Source: Flavobacteriaceae bacterium EG-1
Lineage (GTDB): Bacteria > Bacteroidota > Bacteroidia > Flavobacteriales > Flavobacteriaceae
Assembly: GCF_009649685.1 (NCBI RefSeq)
Contig: NZ_WJPK01000001.1
Span: 1,368,760 to 1,432,759, forward strand
Direction of reading: 5' to 3'
Length of the DNA stretch: 64,000 nt
In this document: one piece after another, positions 19,043 to 28,294 of the stretch
How the letters are laid out: the number at the start of each line of letters is the position of its first letter
Numbering within the stretch: the first letter of the stretch is position 1
The notes under the pieces: model-generated
Told to the model about the DNA's origin: nothing
Seen by the model: only the letters and a program-made list of their open reading frames with translations
Databases searched by the model: none
Made by a program: the position numbers and the translations under genes

Positions 19043-20055
19043 GACTGGCAATCCATTAAAACCTTCATGCCGTCAGGGTTGTTGTCGATATTTTCAAAAA
19101 CCTTTTGAATATTGCTCAATGGCTGAACATCTGTTATCATTTCTTCAAATGGTAATTCGTTTTTGGTAATTAGATCGATTGCCCTTTCGTAATCTTCCTT
19201 TTCATAAACACGAGCGCCTATCAATTTTAACTCCTTCCAAAAGAACTTAAATAAGTCGATTTCTTTTTTCTGGCCATGAATGGCTACCATTAATATTCTT
19301 CCACGAATACCGGCAACTTCAGTCATAACGTCTAGGGCTGGTTGCACTCCTGCAACTTCAAAAACAACATCTGCGCGTCTACCTTCCGTTTGCTCCTTTA
19401 CATATTCGACCAAATCAATTTTCATTGGATTAACCGCATTCAACCCCAATTCTTTTGCCTTGGCAATTCTATTTTCATTTACTTCGGATACAATAACATT
19501 AGCTCCTGTTTCTTTAGCTACCATAGCCACTAAAAGCCCTATAGGACCACCCCCTAAAACAACCGCTGTTTCACCAGCTTTTAATTCGCTTAAACGTACG
19601 TCGTGTACCGCAACCGAAAGTGGTTCAATTAAAGCCGCTAATTTTAAATCGGTTTCCGCTTTTAGTTTATGTAAAGTAAAAGCTGGTACATTCCAAAATT
19701 GCTGCATAGAACCTGGGCTATCTATTCCGATAAATTTTAAATCCTCACAAATATGATTAAATCCTTTATCAGACGGCTTTACACCTCTATCATCTAAAGG
19801 TCTAACTACTACTTTCTCCCCTATTTGATAACCTGAAACACCTGCGCCAACGGCATCAATTGTACCGGACATTTCATGACCAATAGTAACTGGAATACTA
19901 ACCCGCTTATCCATCATCCCATGATAAATATGTACATCGGTACCACAAACACCAGAATACGCGACTTTAATTCTAACTTCGCCTGCTTGAGGGTTTTCTA
20001 TTTCTTTTTCTATCACGGTGAAGGTTTTATTTCCTTCGTATACTGTTGCTTTCAT
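19039..20055 (-). CDS. Zinc-type medium-chain dehydrogenase, probable 2-keto-3-deoxy-L-galactonate 5-dehydrogenase
   Basis: A 338-residue MDR-family enzyme. The catalytic zinc ligands are C37 (SGVCGTD), H60-E61 (IGHEMSG) and E144 (LIEPLSV), and the NAD-binding loop is GGGPIG (168-173). The four-cysteine structural zinc loop is missing; only C103 remains in the stretch where it should be (about 90-105). It resembles threonine/sorbitol and L-galactonate-5 dehydrogenases. Lodged between two GH117 genes, it is the natural candidate for oxidising C5 of 2-keto-3-deoxy-L-galactonate ahead of the KduD-like reductase. The substrate is inferred. The start lies 17 bp after the upstream GH117 stop. Confidence 0.82.
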   Translation of the reverse strand: MKATVYEGNKTFTVIEKEIENPQAGEVRIKVAYSGVCGTDVHIYHGMMDKRVSIPVTIGHEMSGTIDAVGAGVSGYQIGEKVVVRPLDDRGVKPSDKGFNHICEDLKFIGIDSPGSMQQFWNVPAFTLHKLKAETDLKLAALIEPLSVAVHDVRLSELKAGETAVVLGGGPIGLLVAMVAKETGANVIVSEVNENRIAKAKELGLNAVNPMKIDLVEYVKEQTEGRRADVVFEVAGVQPALDVMTEVAGIRGRILMVAIHGQKKEIDLFKFFWKELKLIGARVYEKEDYERAIDLITKNELPFEEMITDVQPLSNIQKVFENIDNNPDGMKVLMDCQS

Positions 20056-20072
20056 TTTCTTTTAATCTGAAT

Positions 20073-21296
20073 TTATTTTGTTTCCCCTTTTGCAACATGC
20101 GTTGTTTTTCGCTCTGAAGAAAAACGCATGATACTTTGATAATCAGCATTATTATATACATGTGTTAACCCCCAACGAAGTATTTCTGTTGGTTCTTTTT
20201 CATTGTCAGCAGTTCTATTTAATCCAATAGCATGAGCATTAACCCCAGGTATAACAGACATAATTTCAAAGTTTATACCATCTGGGGCCCATTGTATAGT
20301 ATTTTTTTCGGGTCCATCTGTCGTTATTAATGATGCAATACCACCTGCATATGGCCATACACAAATTTCGTGTCCACTATTGCTTATAGGGTTATATGGC
20401 GATTTCACATAAGGTCCCTCAGGTTTATCTGCAATAGCTACACCATGACGTATTTGTCGCCCACCAAAGGTTATTGCTTCTCCCATTTGTTCACCTTTAT
20501 AATATAGATAGAATTTACCTTTGTAAGGAATAATGCATGGATCATGCACTTTATGGCTATCAAAATCACCTTTTTTCTCTACTAAAAATCGATTTTGTTT
20601 TTCGCCTTTCCAAATACCATTATCAGCAGGAACCAATATCGGCTCTTTACTTTTTGTCCAGGGTCCATTTGGAGAATCAGACCAAGCAAGGCCAACTGTA
20701 TTTTTAACACGAACATTATAAGGAGATTTCACAGCCTGATAACAGAGGTAGAATTTATCTTCCCATTTCATTATCTCTACTGTAAAAACCGAGCGATCAT
20801 CATAAGCTCCTTTTTCGCCACGTGACACGGCCATACCTTCTTCTTTCCATGTCCAACCATCTACAGAAGTTGCATACCATATATCACATCTATCCCATGG
20901 AAATACTTTTTCATTTTCAATATCGCCACCAAAACCTTGTGTAGGTCCAGTACTTTTGGTATACCAAACGTAGTACTTTCCATTCTCTTTAATAATGGCA
21001 CTAGGGTCTCTGCGCACAACCCCTTCTTCATAAGCCAAATCACCTTTTAATGGTTTTAACGGTCCGAATTGTATAAACCATTCATTTCCCAAATCGGTAC
21101 GCCATTTTAAAGCTCTTTTTGAGGCAGCACTTAAATGATTTGTATCTGTTATACCCAAGAAATCTATTTGGGCATCTGTAAATTGAATTTTCTGATCACT
21201 CATATCGTTAATTATTTCAGAAGATTTTTCATTGGTATTACAGGCCGAAACCAACACTATTATTTTAAGAATTACAAGGTATTTTTTAAATGCCAT
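20073..21296 (-). CDS. GH117 exo-alpha-1,3-(3,6-anhydro)-L-galactosidase (second copy)
   Basis: A 407-residue lipoprotein (lipobox VSAC). It is clearly homologous to the GH117 protein at 17843-19042 through its whole length. The acidic residues fall at D97 (RRDPSAI), D252 (VHDPC) and H309-E310 ([11 protein letters not shown]), which are the positions I remember for the characterised Zobellia enzyme. Differences cluster at the substrate-facing loops (GFGGDIEN here, GFHTGDPE in the other copy) and the C-terminus, so the two copies may differ in specificity. This is the first gene of the anhydrogalactose operon and the 138-bp gap upstream should hold its promoter. Confidence 0.9.
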   Translation of the reverse strand: MAFKKYLVILKIIVLVSACNTNEKSSEIINDMSDQKIQFTDAQIDFLGITDTNHLSAASKRALKWRTDLGNEWFIQFGPLKPLKGDLAYEEGVVRRDPSAIIKENGKYYVWYTKSTGPTQGFGGDIENEKVFPWDRCDIWYATSVDGWTWKEEGMAVSRGEKGAYDDRSVFTVEIMKWEDKFYLCYQAVKSPYNVRVKNTVGLAWSDSPNGPWTKSKEPILVPADNGIWKGEKQNRFLVEKKGDFDSHKVHDPCIIPYKGKFYLYYKGEQMGEAITFGGRQIRHGVAIADKPEGPYVKSPYNPISNSGHEICVWPYAGGIASLITTDGPEKNTIQWAPDGINFEIMSVIPGVNAHAIGLNRTADNEKEPTEILRWGLTHVYNNADYQSIMRFSSERKTTHVAKGETK

Positions 21297-21395
21297 AGTT
21301 GTACTTTTTTTCCAATTGAGTTTTAGGGTAAGCCATGTATTAACCCAGGTTTTAGATTTTTTAAAAATAATAGAATAACCTGTACACTAAAGCAT

Positions 21396-21409
21396 ACTAG
21401 AACTAGACA
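21396..21409. promoter_or_regulatory. ACTAGA-type repeat upstream of the GH117 operon
   Basis: The sequence ACTAGAACTAGACA holds two ACTAGA units in tandem about 100 bp upstream of the GH117 start at 21296. The 8-mer ACTAGACA also occurs twice upstream of the first susC gene. It could be an operator of one of the two local regulators; this is a weak pattern-based suggestion. Confidence 0.25.
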
Positions 21410-21434
21410 AATACTGAACAATACAATTTGGTTA

Positions 21435-23078
21435 TCAAATATTCGCAATAAAATCTTCTAGATTAACACTTCTGTCTAATCCCATTTTTTTACGTAACCT
21501 ATAACGTGTAGTGTGTACAGATTCCACTGAAATTCCAAGAAGTCTTGCCATTTCTTTACTGGAGAAATTTAACTTGATTAATGCACATATTTTTTGATCA
21601 GCCTGACTCAGTTTAGGATATCTTGTAGTCACTTGTTTATAAAAGTCTTCATTCACCTGTGTAAATCGAAGTTTAAATTCTTCCCAATTATTCTGATTGC
21701 TATGTGAGATTGATTTAAGTACTCTATTTATTTCATCAGTTTGAATATTGCCATTTTCACCTTTCAACTTATTTTTAATGTCTTTAAGAAATTCGTCTTT
21801 TTCTACAAGTTGAAGTGCTGAAGTAGCTAGTTCTTTATTTTTTAGTTCTAGAAGCTCCTTAGATTTTTGAATTTCCAATTCTTTATTACGTCTTATTAGG
21901 GCTTTTTCTACTTTGTGTTTTGCACGAATTTGTAGAACATATACAAACGCTATTATTAAGGTAAATACTAGGGCTCCAAGCAAAATAATTCGTTGCAAAA
22001 ATGAAATTTTATCTTCTTGCTCCAATTGTTCTAACCGTTGTTTTTGAATTAGCTTTTCTTGTCTTTCTTTTTCTAATCTAAATTCATCTTTTATCTCTAA
22101 TAATGGTCTGTTAACTAAGCTTCTACTGTCAAAAAACTGTGTATCTAACTCTTTTGCTATTGATTGACTAGCAAAAGCTTTTTTATAATTACCTTTTGAC
22201 ACATATAAATTAGCTAATCTTTCATGCACTAAAATAGAAAAGTCCAAATGACTATTGTATTTCACAGATGTTTCAATCGCCTTTTTAAAATATTTTTCAC
22301 TTTCTTTTAAATTATTTTGATTACCGTAGATATCCCCCCAATACGTATATACCAGAACCAAATAAGAAGGACGATTTTCTATAAACCAAGGCTCAATTTC
22401 ATTCATTATTTCAAGTGCCTCATTATACCTTTCCTCTTTAGTTAAAATGAATGATTTTTCAAATTTTAAATAAGACTTAAATATAATTTCATTTGAATTC
22501 TTATAATTTAAAAAACAACTATCTAAATATTTTTTGGCCAAATTAGGTTTATCCAGCTCACGATAAGTAGCGCAAAACAAATAATAGTTTTGCACTAAAA
22601 TGGAAGTATCAACTTCATTTTTAGAGATTAAATCTTTATTAATTTCAAGGGCAGTATTTAAATACTCTAGTGCCTTTTCTTCTTTTTTATAAAAGCTGTA
22701 AAGCCTACCTAAACGCGTATATATAGTTGCCTTTATCGCTTGATTATCTATATCATCTGCTAAAAAAAGTGCAAGCCAAAGACCATCGTAAGTTTTAGCA
22801 TAATCTACTTTTTGACCATATTGATATGGCATTTCAAGAAGTGCTTTAATCGCTTTTAAAGTATCTCCGACTATTAAGAAATTTTTATGTGCTTTCTCAA
22901 GTAAAGTTATTGATTGATTAGGGCGTTGAAACCTAAGCGCTACACCCTTCTCATATAATACATCTGAATTTAAACTATCTAAATCAGCTTGAGAATCTTG
23001 GGCAACCACATGCTTAACCGCACAAAAAATGCAGCATAATATAATTATAGAGCTTATCTTATTTAGAAAACGAATCAT
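21435..23078 (-). CDS. Membrane-bound TPR and LuxR-type helix-turn-helix regulator
   Basis: A 547-residue protein: signal peptide (ending near VVAQ), TPR repeats at about 40-310, a coiled coil around 325-360, one membrane helix (363-385), a second charged coiled coil (390-445) and a C-terminal helix-turn-helix at about 488-535 (SQADQKICALI, SSKEMARLLGIS, VHTTRYRLRKKMGL). The layout puts the TPR sensor in the periplasm and the DNA-binding domain in the cytoplasm, in one polypeptide without a kinase. Such regulators are common in Bacteroidota and often sit near SusCD genes. It lies 13 bp downstream of the FG-GAP/ASPIC gene and upstream of the GH117 operon, which is the likely target. Confidence 0.82.
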   Translation of the reverse strand: MIRFLNKISSIIILCCIFCAVKHVVAQDSQADLDSLNSDVLYEKGVALRFQRPNQSITLLEKAHKNFLIVGDTLKAIKALLEMPYQYGQKVDYAKTYDGLWLALFLADDIDNQAIKATIYTRLGRLYSFYKKEEKALEYLNTALEINKDLISKNEVDTSILVQNYYLFCATYRELDKPNLAKKYLDSCFLNYKNSNEIIFKSYLKFEKSFILTKEERYNEALEIMNEIEPWFIENRPSYLVLVYTYWGDIYGNQNNLKESEKYFKKAIETSVKYNSHLDFSILVHERLANLYVSKGNYKKAFASQSIAKELDTQFFDSRSLVNRPLLEIKDEFRLEKERQEKLIQKQRLEQLEQEDKISFLQRIILLGALVFTLIIAFVYVLQIRAKHKVEKALIRRNKELEIQKSKELLELKNKELATSALQLVEKDEFLKDIKNKLKGENGNIQTDEINRVLKSISHSNQNNWEEFKLRFTQVNEDFYKQVTTRYPKLSQADQKICALIKLNFSSKEMARLLGISVESVHTTRYRLRKKMGLDRSVNLEDFIANI

Positions 23079-23091
23079 TAAGTATTACAGC

Positions 23092-26000
23092 CTATTTTTT
23101 TACTTCGAAAAATTCATAAAAACTATTATTATTTGCTACTAAAACTAATGCATCATTGCCTGAGTTTAATAACAACATGTTTCTAACATCTTTATCAACA
23201 AAAAAACCAGTTTTCAAATTATTAATTAAATCAAAACTACCGTTACCATTTCCCTTTAAAAAACAACCGATACCCGCATCAGCTCTAGTAGTTTCTACTT
23301 CCGATTGATAATTATTACCAGCCAAAAGCAAATCTTTTTTTCCATCAGTATCGAAATCTACAAAAAGTATACTGTTTATTGGTGACTGCTGTACGCTATT
23401 CTCAAAAGGCTCAAAAACAAATCCTTTAGTTCCATTATTAACAAAAACTCCTGATCGAAATTCTGTTGCCTTATAATGTAATGCATTTTCTAATCCACTG
23501 CCAACGATACCTTTTAAATCTTTGCTAGCAAAGTCGTTATACGACGGTATTTTCTGCGCTAATTGTGGCAACTGTTGTGTCATACATGTTTTGCCTCGTA
23601 CAGGAACTTGTTTTCCACCATATTCCTTGGCAAGAATTACATCTTCAGTTCCGTTTAAATCGAAGTCGGAGGTATATATTTCAAATGGTCTTTCTTTTGA
23701 TGCATGAAACTTATAATTCAATCCTAAATTTCCAGCTACAATATCTTTATCTCCATCATTATCAATATCCTCAATTAAAAGTCTATTCCACCAACCAACA
23801 GCATCTGATAAATTCTTATAATTTGTGCTTTTTATAAGTCTATTATTCTCATTAAAAAACACATGAATACCCATCCATTCACCAGTAACTATTAAATCTG
23901 TTTTTCCATCAGCATTTAAATCTGTCCAAACGGCATCAGTTACCAAACCCAATCCACCTAAATCGGGTGCAAATTGATCATTACCCATTTTAAAATTTCC
24001 ATTCTCATTAATCAACAAAGCGCTACTTGCGGGATACGGGTATCTACCAGTTATTAATCTACCCCCTACAAACAAATCAAGATCACCGTCGTTATCATAA
24101 TCACTTGGAATAACAATTGATCCAGCAATACCTACTAATGGTAGAGCATCTTTAGACTTAGTAAAATTTCCAGAACCATCATTTAAATACAACCGATCTA
24201 CCAATAATCGTGGATTTTCTCTAAATTCATAACTTCCGCTAACAACATATAAATCTTGATCCCCATCATTATCAGCATCAAAAAATGTAGCACCAACATC
24301 CTCGGAATCTTTGTCTTTTTCAAATTCTGAAACCTGTTTTACGGTAAATTTTTTATCCGGTACACCAAATATTAATTGGCCTGCTTGACCGCTACCACCA
24401 CCGAGGAACACATCATCATAACCATCATTATTAAGATCTGATTTAGCAATACCCGGACCTGTTTGTGACAATTTATGAGGAAGCAAAATTTGCAACTCAA
24501 AATCATTAAAATAAGGGTCTGTATGTTTAAAATTACTAGCCATTTTACTAAATAACACGGACTCTGTTTTTTTGTCTTTTTTTTCTGGTTTGGTTGCGTA
24601 ACTATAATCTATATGTAGATGCTGATTTGCATGGACATCGTGCAGAGTTTGCACCTTACCATCGGGCCAAATAACTTCCATTTTTATTGCTGATAGATTC
24701 TCGCCCATACCAAAATACAATACATTTGATACGGAAGATAAAAACCCTCTCGTATTTATGAGTTGTCTTATTTGCGAAGTGCCATCGGCTAAGTACAATT
24801 TTACTGTGGTTCCTATTCCTGACAAGTTTTTTTCAGGACCAATAAATTGAACTTTTAACTGATATTTTCGACCCAGAATATCCGAGTTATTCTTTAATAC
24901 CGTTGCTTCATCATTTATATTATTAACGACAATATCTAAATCGCCATCATTATCCAAATCTGCATATAAGGCTCCATTTGAAAATGTAGGTTTATTTTCA
25001 GACCAATTACTAGAGGTATCTTTAAAAGTAAAGTCACCATTATTTTTAAAGAAAAAATTACTTAATTTTTGTTGTGGTAACATTTTGGTGAATCTTAAAA
25101 AATCTTCGGCGGTAGGTTTTCGAGAGTTTTCTCTTAATATTCCTAATATTTCATTATTCTTATCTTGATCAATAACATCGCGATACACTCCATTTGTAAT
25201 AAATATATCATTTAACCCATCTAAATCAAAGTCTGCTGACAAAAGTGACCAACTCCAATCTGTATTCGCCATACCTGCCATTTTGCTTATTTCACTAAAC
25301 GTACCATTTCCATTATTGATTTGAAGCATATTATGCATGTATTGATGATGGTACCCTTTTTCTACCATTAATTCAAATTTGGATATAGAGGTCATAGCCA
25401 TGGTAGTCTTAGATCGCACATAATCTTCCGGATTCATATCTAATGTCATAAGATCCATAAGCCCATCATTATTAACATCTGCCAAATCACTGCCCATACT
25501 ATTAAATGACATGTGTTTAAACATTTGATCTCGAGACTCCGTAAAGGTTCCATTACCATTATTAATATATACTAGGTCTGGAGCATTAAAATCGTTAGAA
25601 ACATAAATATCTAACCACCCATCATTATTCAAATCACCTACTTGTGGATTAAGACCAAAACCAATATCATATTGCAAGCCTGCTTTTTGCGATACATCTG
25701 TAAAATGACCGTTACCATCGTTATTATAAAGACGATCGCTACCTTTCAATTTCATAGTTTTTGGATCCTTCTGTATATTTTTAAGATCTACTACCTCTGA
25801 TCGGCTGGTTATATCTGGTGTATTAGAAATATAAACATCAATATCATTATCTCTATCATAATCAAAAAAAACAGCCTGTATCGTTCTATTTTTATCCGCT
25901 AGACCATATTCCTCTGCTTTTTCAGTAAAAGTAAGGTCACCATTATTTACGTATAGAAGATTAGCAAACTTATTATTATCATCTTTCCATCCCCCTCGTG

Positions 26001-26445
26001 AAACATAAATATCTTGCAAACCATCATTATTAATATCAACCATGGTTACTCCTGTATTAAAACCATCGTTAATATTAATACCTGCTTGTTCTGTAATGTC
26101 GACAAAATTTAATCCGCCATGATTTAAATAGAGTTTATCCTCGTCTGAATTTGAAATAAAATACAAATCTAAAAAACCATCATCGTTTATATCTCCAACT
26201 GCAACACCACCTCCAATGTAGGTATACATGTATTGATAATAATTAGATTCTAATGTTTCTTCTAACTTGTTTACAAAATTAATTCCTGAGTCTTTAGAAC
26301 TCACCATTGTAAAAAGTTTTGCAGTTTTGTTTGTACTTTTTTTTGCTTTTTTTTGATTATCATTTTTACAAGCAATAAATGTAAGACTACATAAAAAACA
26401 AATTACGGTATACCGTTTTATTCTAAACCGTTGATTGCATTTCAT
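23092..26445 (-). CDS. FG-GAP/VCBS repeat lipoprotein with ASPIC/UnbV domain
   Basis: An 1117-residue lipoprotein (lipobox FIAC). It carries many calcium-loop repeats of the FG-GAP/VCBS type such as DINDDGFLDLYF, DLNNDGWLDIYV and DYDNDGDLDLFV, which fold into two beta propellers. An ASPIC/UnbV domain lies at about 530-610 (GIGTTVKLYLADG, WPDGKVQTL). It matches the CRTAC1-like proteins found beside SusCD and TPR-LuxR regulators in marine Bacteroidota. The role is not established; glycan binding or calcium-dependent organisation at the cell surface are guesses. It sits between susD and the regulator, separated from susD by a terminator, and so probably has its own promoter in the gap 26446-26539. 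Confidence 0.85.
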   Translation of the reverse strand: MKCNQRFRIKRYTVICFLCSLTFIACKNDNQKKAKKSTNKTAKLFTMVSSKDSGINFVNKLEETLESNYYQYMYTYIGGGVAVGDINDDGFLDLYFISNSDEDKLYLNHGGLNFVDITEQAGININDGFNTGVTMVDINNDGLQDIYVSRGGWKDDNNKFANLLYVNNGDLTFTEKAEEYGLADKNRTIQAVFFDYDRDNDIDVYISNTPDITSRSEVVDLKNIQKDPKTMKLKGSDRLYNNDGNGHFTDVSQKAGLQYDIGFGLNPQVGDLNNDGWLDIYVSNDFNAPDLVYINNGNGTFTESRDQMFKHMSFNSMGSDLADVNNDGLMDLMTLDMNPEDYVRSKTTMAMTSISKFELMVEKGYHHQYMHNMLQINNGNGTFSEISKMAGMANTDWSWSLLSADFDLDGLNDIFITNGVYRDVIDQDKNNEILGILRENSRKPTAEDFLRFTKMLPQQKLSNFFFKNNGDFTFKDTSSNWSENKPTFSNGALYADLDNDGDLDIVVNNINDEATVLKNNSDILGRKYQLKVQFIGPEKNLSGIGTTVKLYLADGTSQIRQLINTRGFLSSVSNVLYFGMGENLSAIKMEVIWPDGKVQTLHDVHANQHLHIDYSYATKPEKKDKKTESVLFSKMASNFKHTDPYFNDFELQILLPHKLSQTGPGIAKSDLNNDGYDDVFLGGGSGQAGQLIFGVPDKKFTVKQVSEFEKDKDSEDVGATFFDADNDGDQDLYVVSGSYEFRENPRLLVDRLYLNDGSGNFTKSKDALPLVGIAGSIVIPSDYDNDGDLDLFVGGRLITGRYPYPASSALLINENGNFKMGNDQFAPDLGGLGLVTDAVWTDLNADGKTDLIVTGEWMGIHVFFNENNRLIKSTNYKNLSDAVGWWNRLLIEDIDNDGDKDIVAGNLGLNYKFHASKERPFEIYTSDFDLNGTEDVILAKEYGGKQVPVRGKTCMTQQLPQLAQKIPSYNDFASKDLKGIVGSGLENALHYKATEFRSGVFVNNGTKGFVFEPFENSVQQSPINSILFVDFDTDGKKDLLLAGNNYQSEVETTRADAGIGCFLKGNGNGSFDLINNLKTGFFVDKDVRNMLLLNSGNDALVLVANNNSFYEFFEVKK

Positions 26446-26539
26446 AGATATAAATTTGAATAAATTGGAAAAGTGGCTTTCTAATGTACGAAGTTTTTTT
26501 GATGATTAAAGTACAGGTAAAAACTAATCTTACTTAATA

Positions 26540-26582
26540 AGTAAAGCAGCAAAATCATTTAACAATCTTACTGCCTTACTTA
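26540..26582 (-). terminator. Terminator hairpin after the first susD
   Basis: On the minus strand, two 14-base arms (26569-26582 and 26540-26553) pair with two G-U wobbles around a 15-base loop and are followed by a T-rich run. It starts 17 bases after the susD stop, which fits an intrinsic terminator for the first susCD pair. Confidence 0.65.
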
Positions 26583-26598
26583 AAACTAACTCAACATT

Positions 26599-28272
26599 TT
26601 ATCCCCCGAGGTTGGGATTTTTTTCTATTTCTGATGCCGGTATAGGAGCGAAATAATTATCTGTTCCTAAAGAACCTAATATTGGATTCGACGGTGCGGT
26701 TAACGGTGTAGGAGTTCCATTTCCATCGCCATCATATAGCGTTCCAATAGAAACTCGTGGATCACGTGCAGTACCACCTAAAGCAGCTTGCACTTGTTCT
26801 CTACGAACTAAATCACTCCATCTAAGGTATTCACCCGCCAACTCCCATTTACGTTCTTCAAATGCCAAATCCTGAATTGCACCATCGGCAGATGTTGCAT
26901 CAACATAAGTTAAACCGTTAGGCACATCATCTTCATCTACCAAATCAATTTCAGTCGGTACCGGTTGATCAGCTGGTAAACCAGCAGCTCGTCTTCTAAC
27001 CATATTTAATGCTTCCCAAGCATCAGCACCATCAGTTCCTGCTTCTCCTGATGCCTCTGCATAAATTAAAAGTAATTCTGCGTAACGCATAAACATATCA
27101 TTACGATCACTTTGAAAACCTGACCAAATACCATCTTCAAAAGGACCAACAATTTTTCGAAATACCGGATTTTGCTGATCAGCAAATTCAGTCCATGGCA
27201 ATTCATCTACGATGGGAGTAGCATCGTCACTAATAATATTGCCATCAGCACCCAAAGACATTGAATGATGATATGTTGCATCTTTTCTTACTCCTTCTGG
27301 CATATCTTCATAAAAACGAATTTCAGCAAATGTCTCTTGCCATCCATTGGTTGGAGCTGTTCCCGGTAATCCTAGTTTCCCAGTCTTTCTATTAGGTAGT
27401 CCACAACTCGCACAATATGCAATGGTAAACATTGATTCTGTACTAAATCTTCCATCAAGTGTATATAAATCACCGATATTAGGAACAAGTGAAAAACCAT
27501 GTCCACCATCAATTACTTGTTTAGCACTAGCTGCTGCTTGAGCATATTTAGAATTATCTTTAACGGGATATCCAGCCCAATCAAGATATAATCTTGCTAG
27601 AATACCTCGTGCAGAACCTTTATTTGGTTTCACGGCACCTACTGCTGAAGTTTGTGGTAAAAGTGACTCAGCCATTAACATGTCACTTTCAATTTGAGTA
27701 TATACATCTACTTCTGATGACAATGAAGGTCTGGCATAAGGGTCTACTTCTAATGGCAATGGAATTTTACCGTGTATTCTTGCTAAATGATAAAACATTA
27801 AACCTCTTAAGAAATAAGTTTCGCCTAGAAGTCGGTCTTGTGTTGTTGCATCGGGTAAGGTTTGACCTTCCGCACTTTCTAATACTGTATTTGCAGCTCT
27901 TATCATTTCATAAACTCCAGCCCAGTTAGTTGCAGTTCGCGAGTTATCTGAAGTAATTGCTCGTTGATCATATTCTCTAAAATCTGCCTTATTACTTGCT
28001 CTATGCGTAGTCATATCATCACCTGACCATCCATTTACATAAAAGGTAGTCATCCAAGCAGCTTTATTCAATTTACCATAAATTCCTTCTACCCCTAAAG
28101 ACATTTGCTCAGTGGTAGTATATGGTACAACCGCCAATTGAGAACCTGCTGGAGCTTCATCTAAATCAAATTGTTCACAACTATTAAAAGTTGTTGCAAA
28201 GGCTACGATGCAAATAATAGCAAAATGTGCCTTCAAAGAATTAAAGATTTTTATTGTTTTCATATTTTTCAT
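26599..28272 (-). CDS. susD: SusD/RagB-like outer-membrane glycan-binding lipoprotein (pair 1)
   Basis: A 557-residue SusD homologue with lipobox FNSC near residue 32. Hallmarks include MTTFYVNGWSGDDMTTHRASNKADFREYDQR, split here as WSGDDMTTHRASN and FREYDQR, the TPR-like RLLGETYFLRGLMFYHLARIHG region, MRYAELLLIYAEA and the C-terminal APIPASEIEKNPNL. SusD proteins form the lid on a SusC barrel and capture oligosaccharides at the cell surface. The ATG at 28272 (MKNMKTIK) was chosen over 28287 because the second SusD begins with the same residues and the 22-bp spacing to its susC then matches that pair (26 bp). Confidence 0.92.
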   Translation of the reverse strand: MKNMKTIKIFNSLKAHFAIICIVAFATTFNSCEQFDLDEAPAGSQLAVVPYTTTEQMSLGVEGIYGKLNKAAWMTTFYVNGWSGDDMTTHRASNKADFREYDQRAITSDNSRTATNWAGVYEMIRAANTVLESAEGQTLPDATTQDRLLGETYFLRGLMFYHLARIHGKIPLPLEVDPYARPSLSSEVDVYTQIESDMLMAESLLPQTSAVGAVKPNKGSARGILARLYLDWAGYPVKDNSKYAQAAASAKQVIDGGHGFSLVPNIGDLYTLDGRFSTESMFTIAYCASCGLPNRKTGKLGLPGTAPTNGWQETFAEIRFYEDMPEGVRKDATYHHSMSLGADGNIISDDATPIVDELPWTEFADQQNPVFRKIVGPFEDGIWSGFQSDRNDMFMRYAELLLIYAEASGEAGTDGADAWEALNMVRRRAAGLPADQPVPTEIDLVDEDDVPNGLTYVDATSADGAIQDLAFEERKWELAGEYLRWSDLVRREQVQAALGGTARDPRVSIGTLYDGDGNGTPTPLTAPSNPILGSLGTDNYFAPIPASEIEKNPNLGG

Positions 28273-28294
28273 TTTTTCTATTAACACATTTTTT

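Noticed and set aside
19280-19756. 158-codon open frame opposite the MDR dehydrogenase
   Set aside because: Antisense shadow of a gene with clear catalytic motifs; its sequence has no recognisable features.
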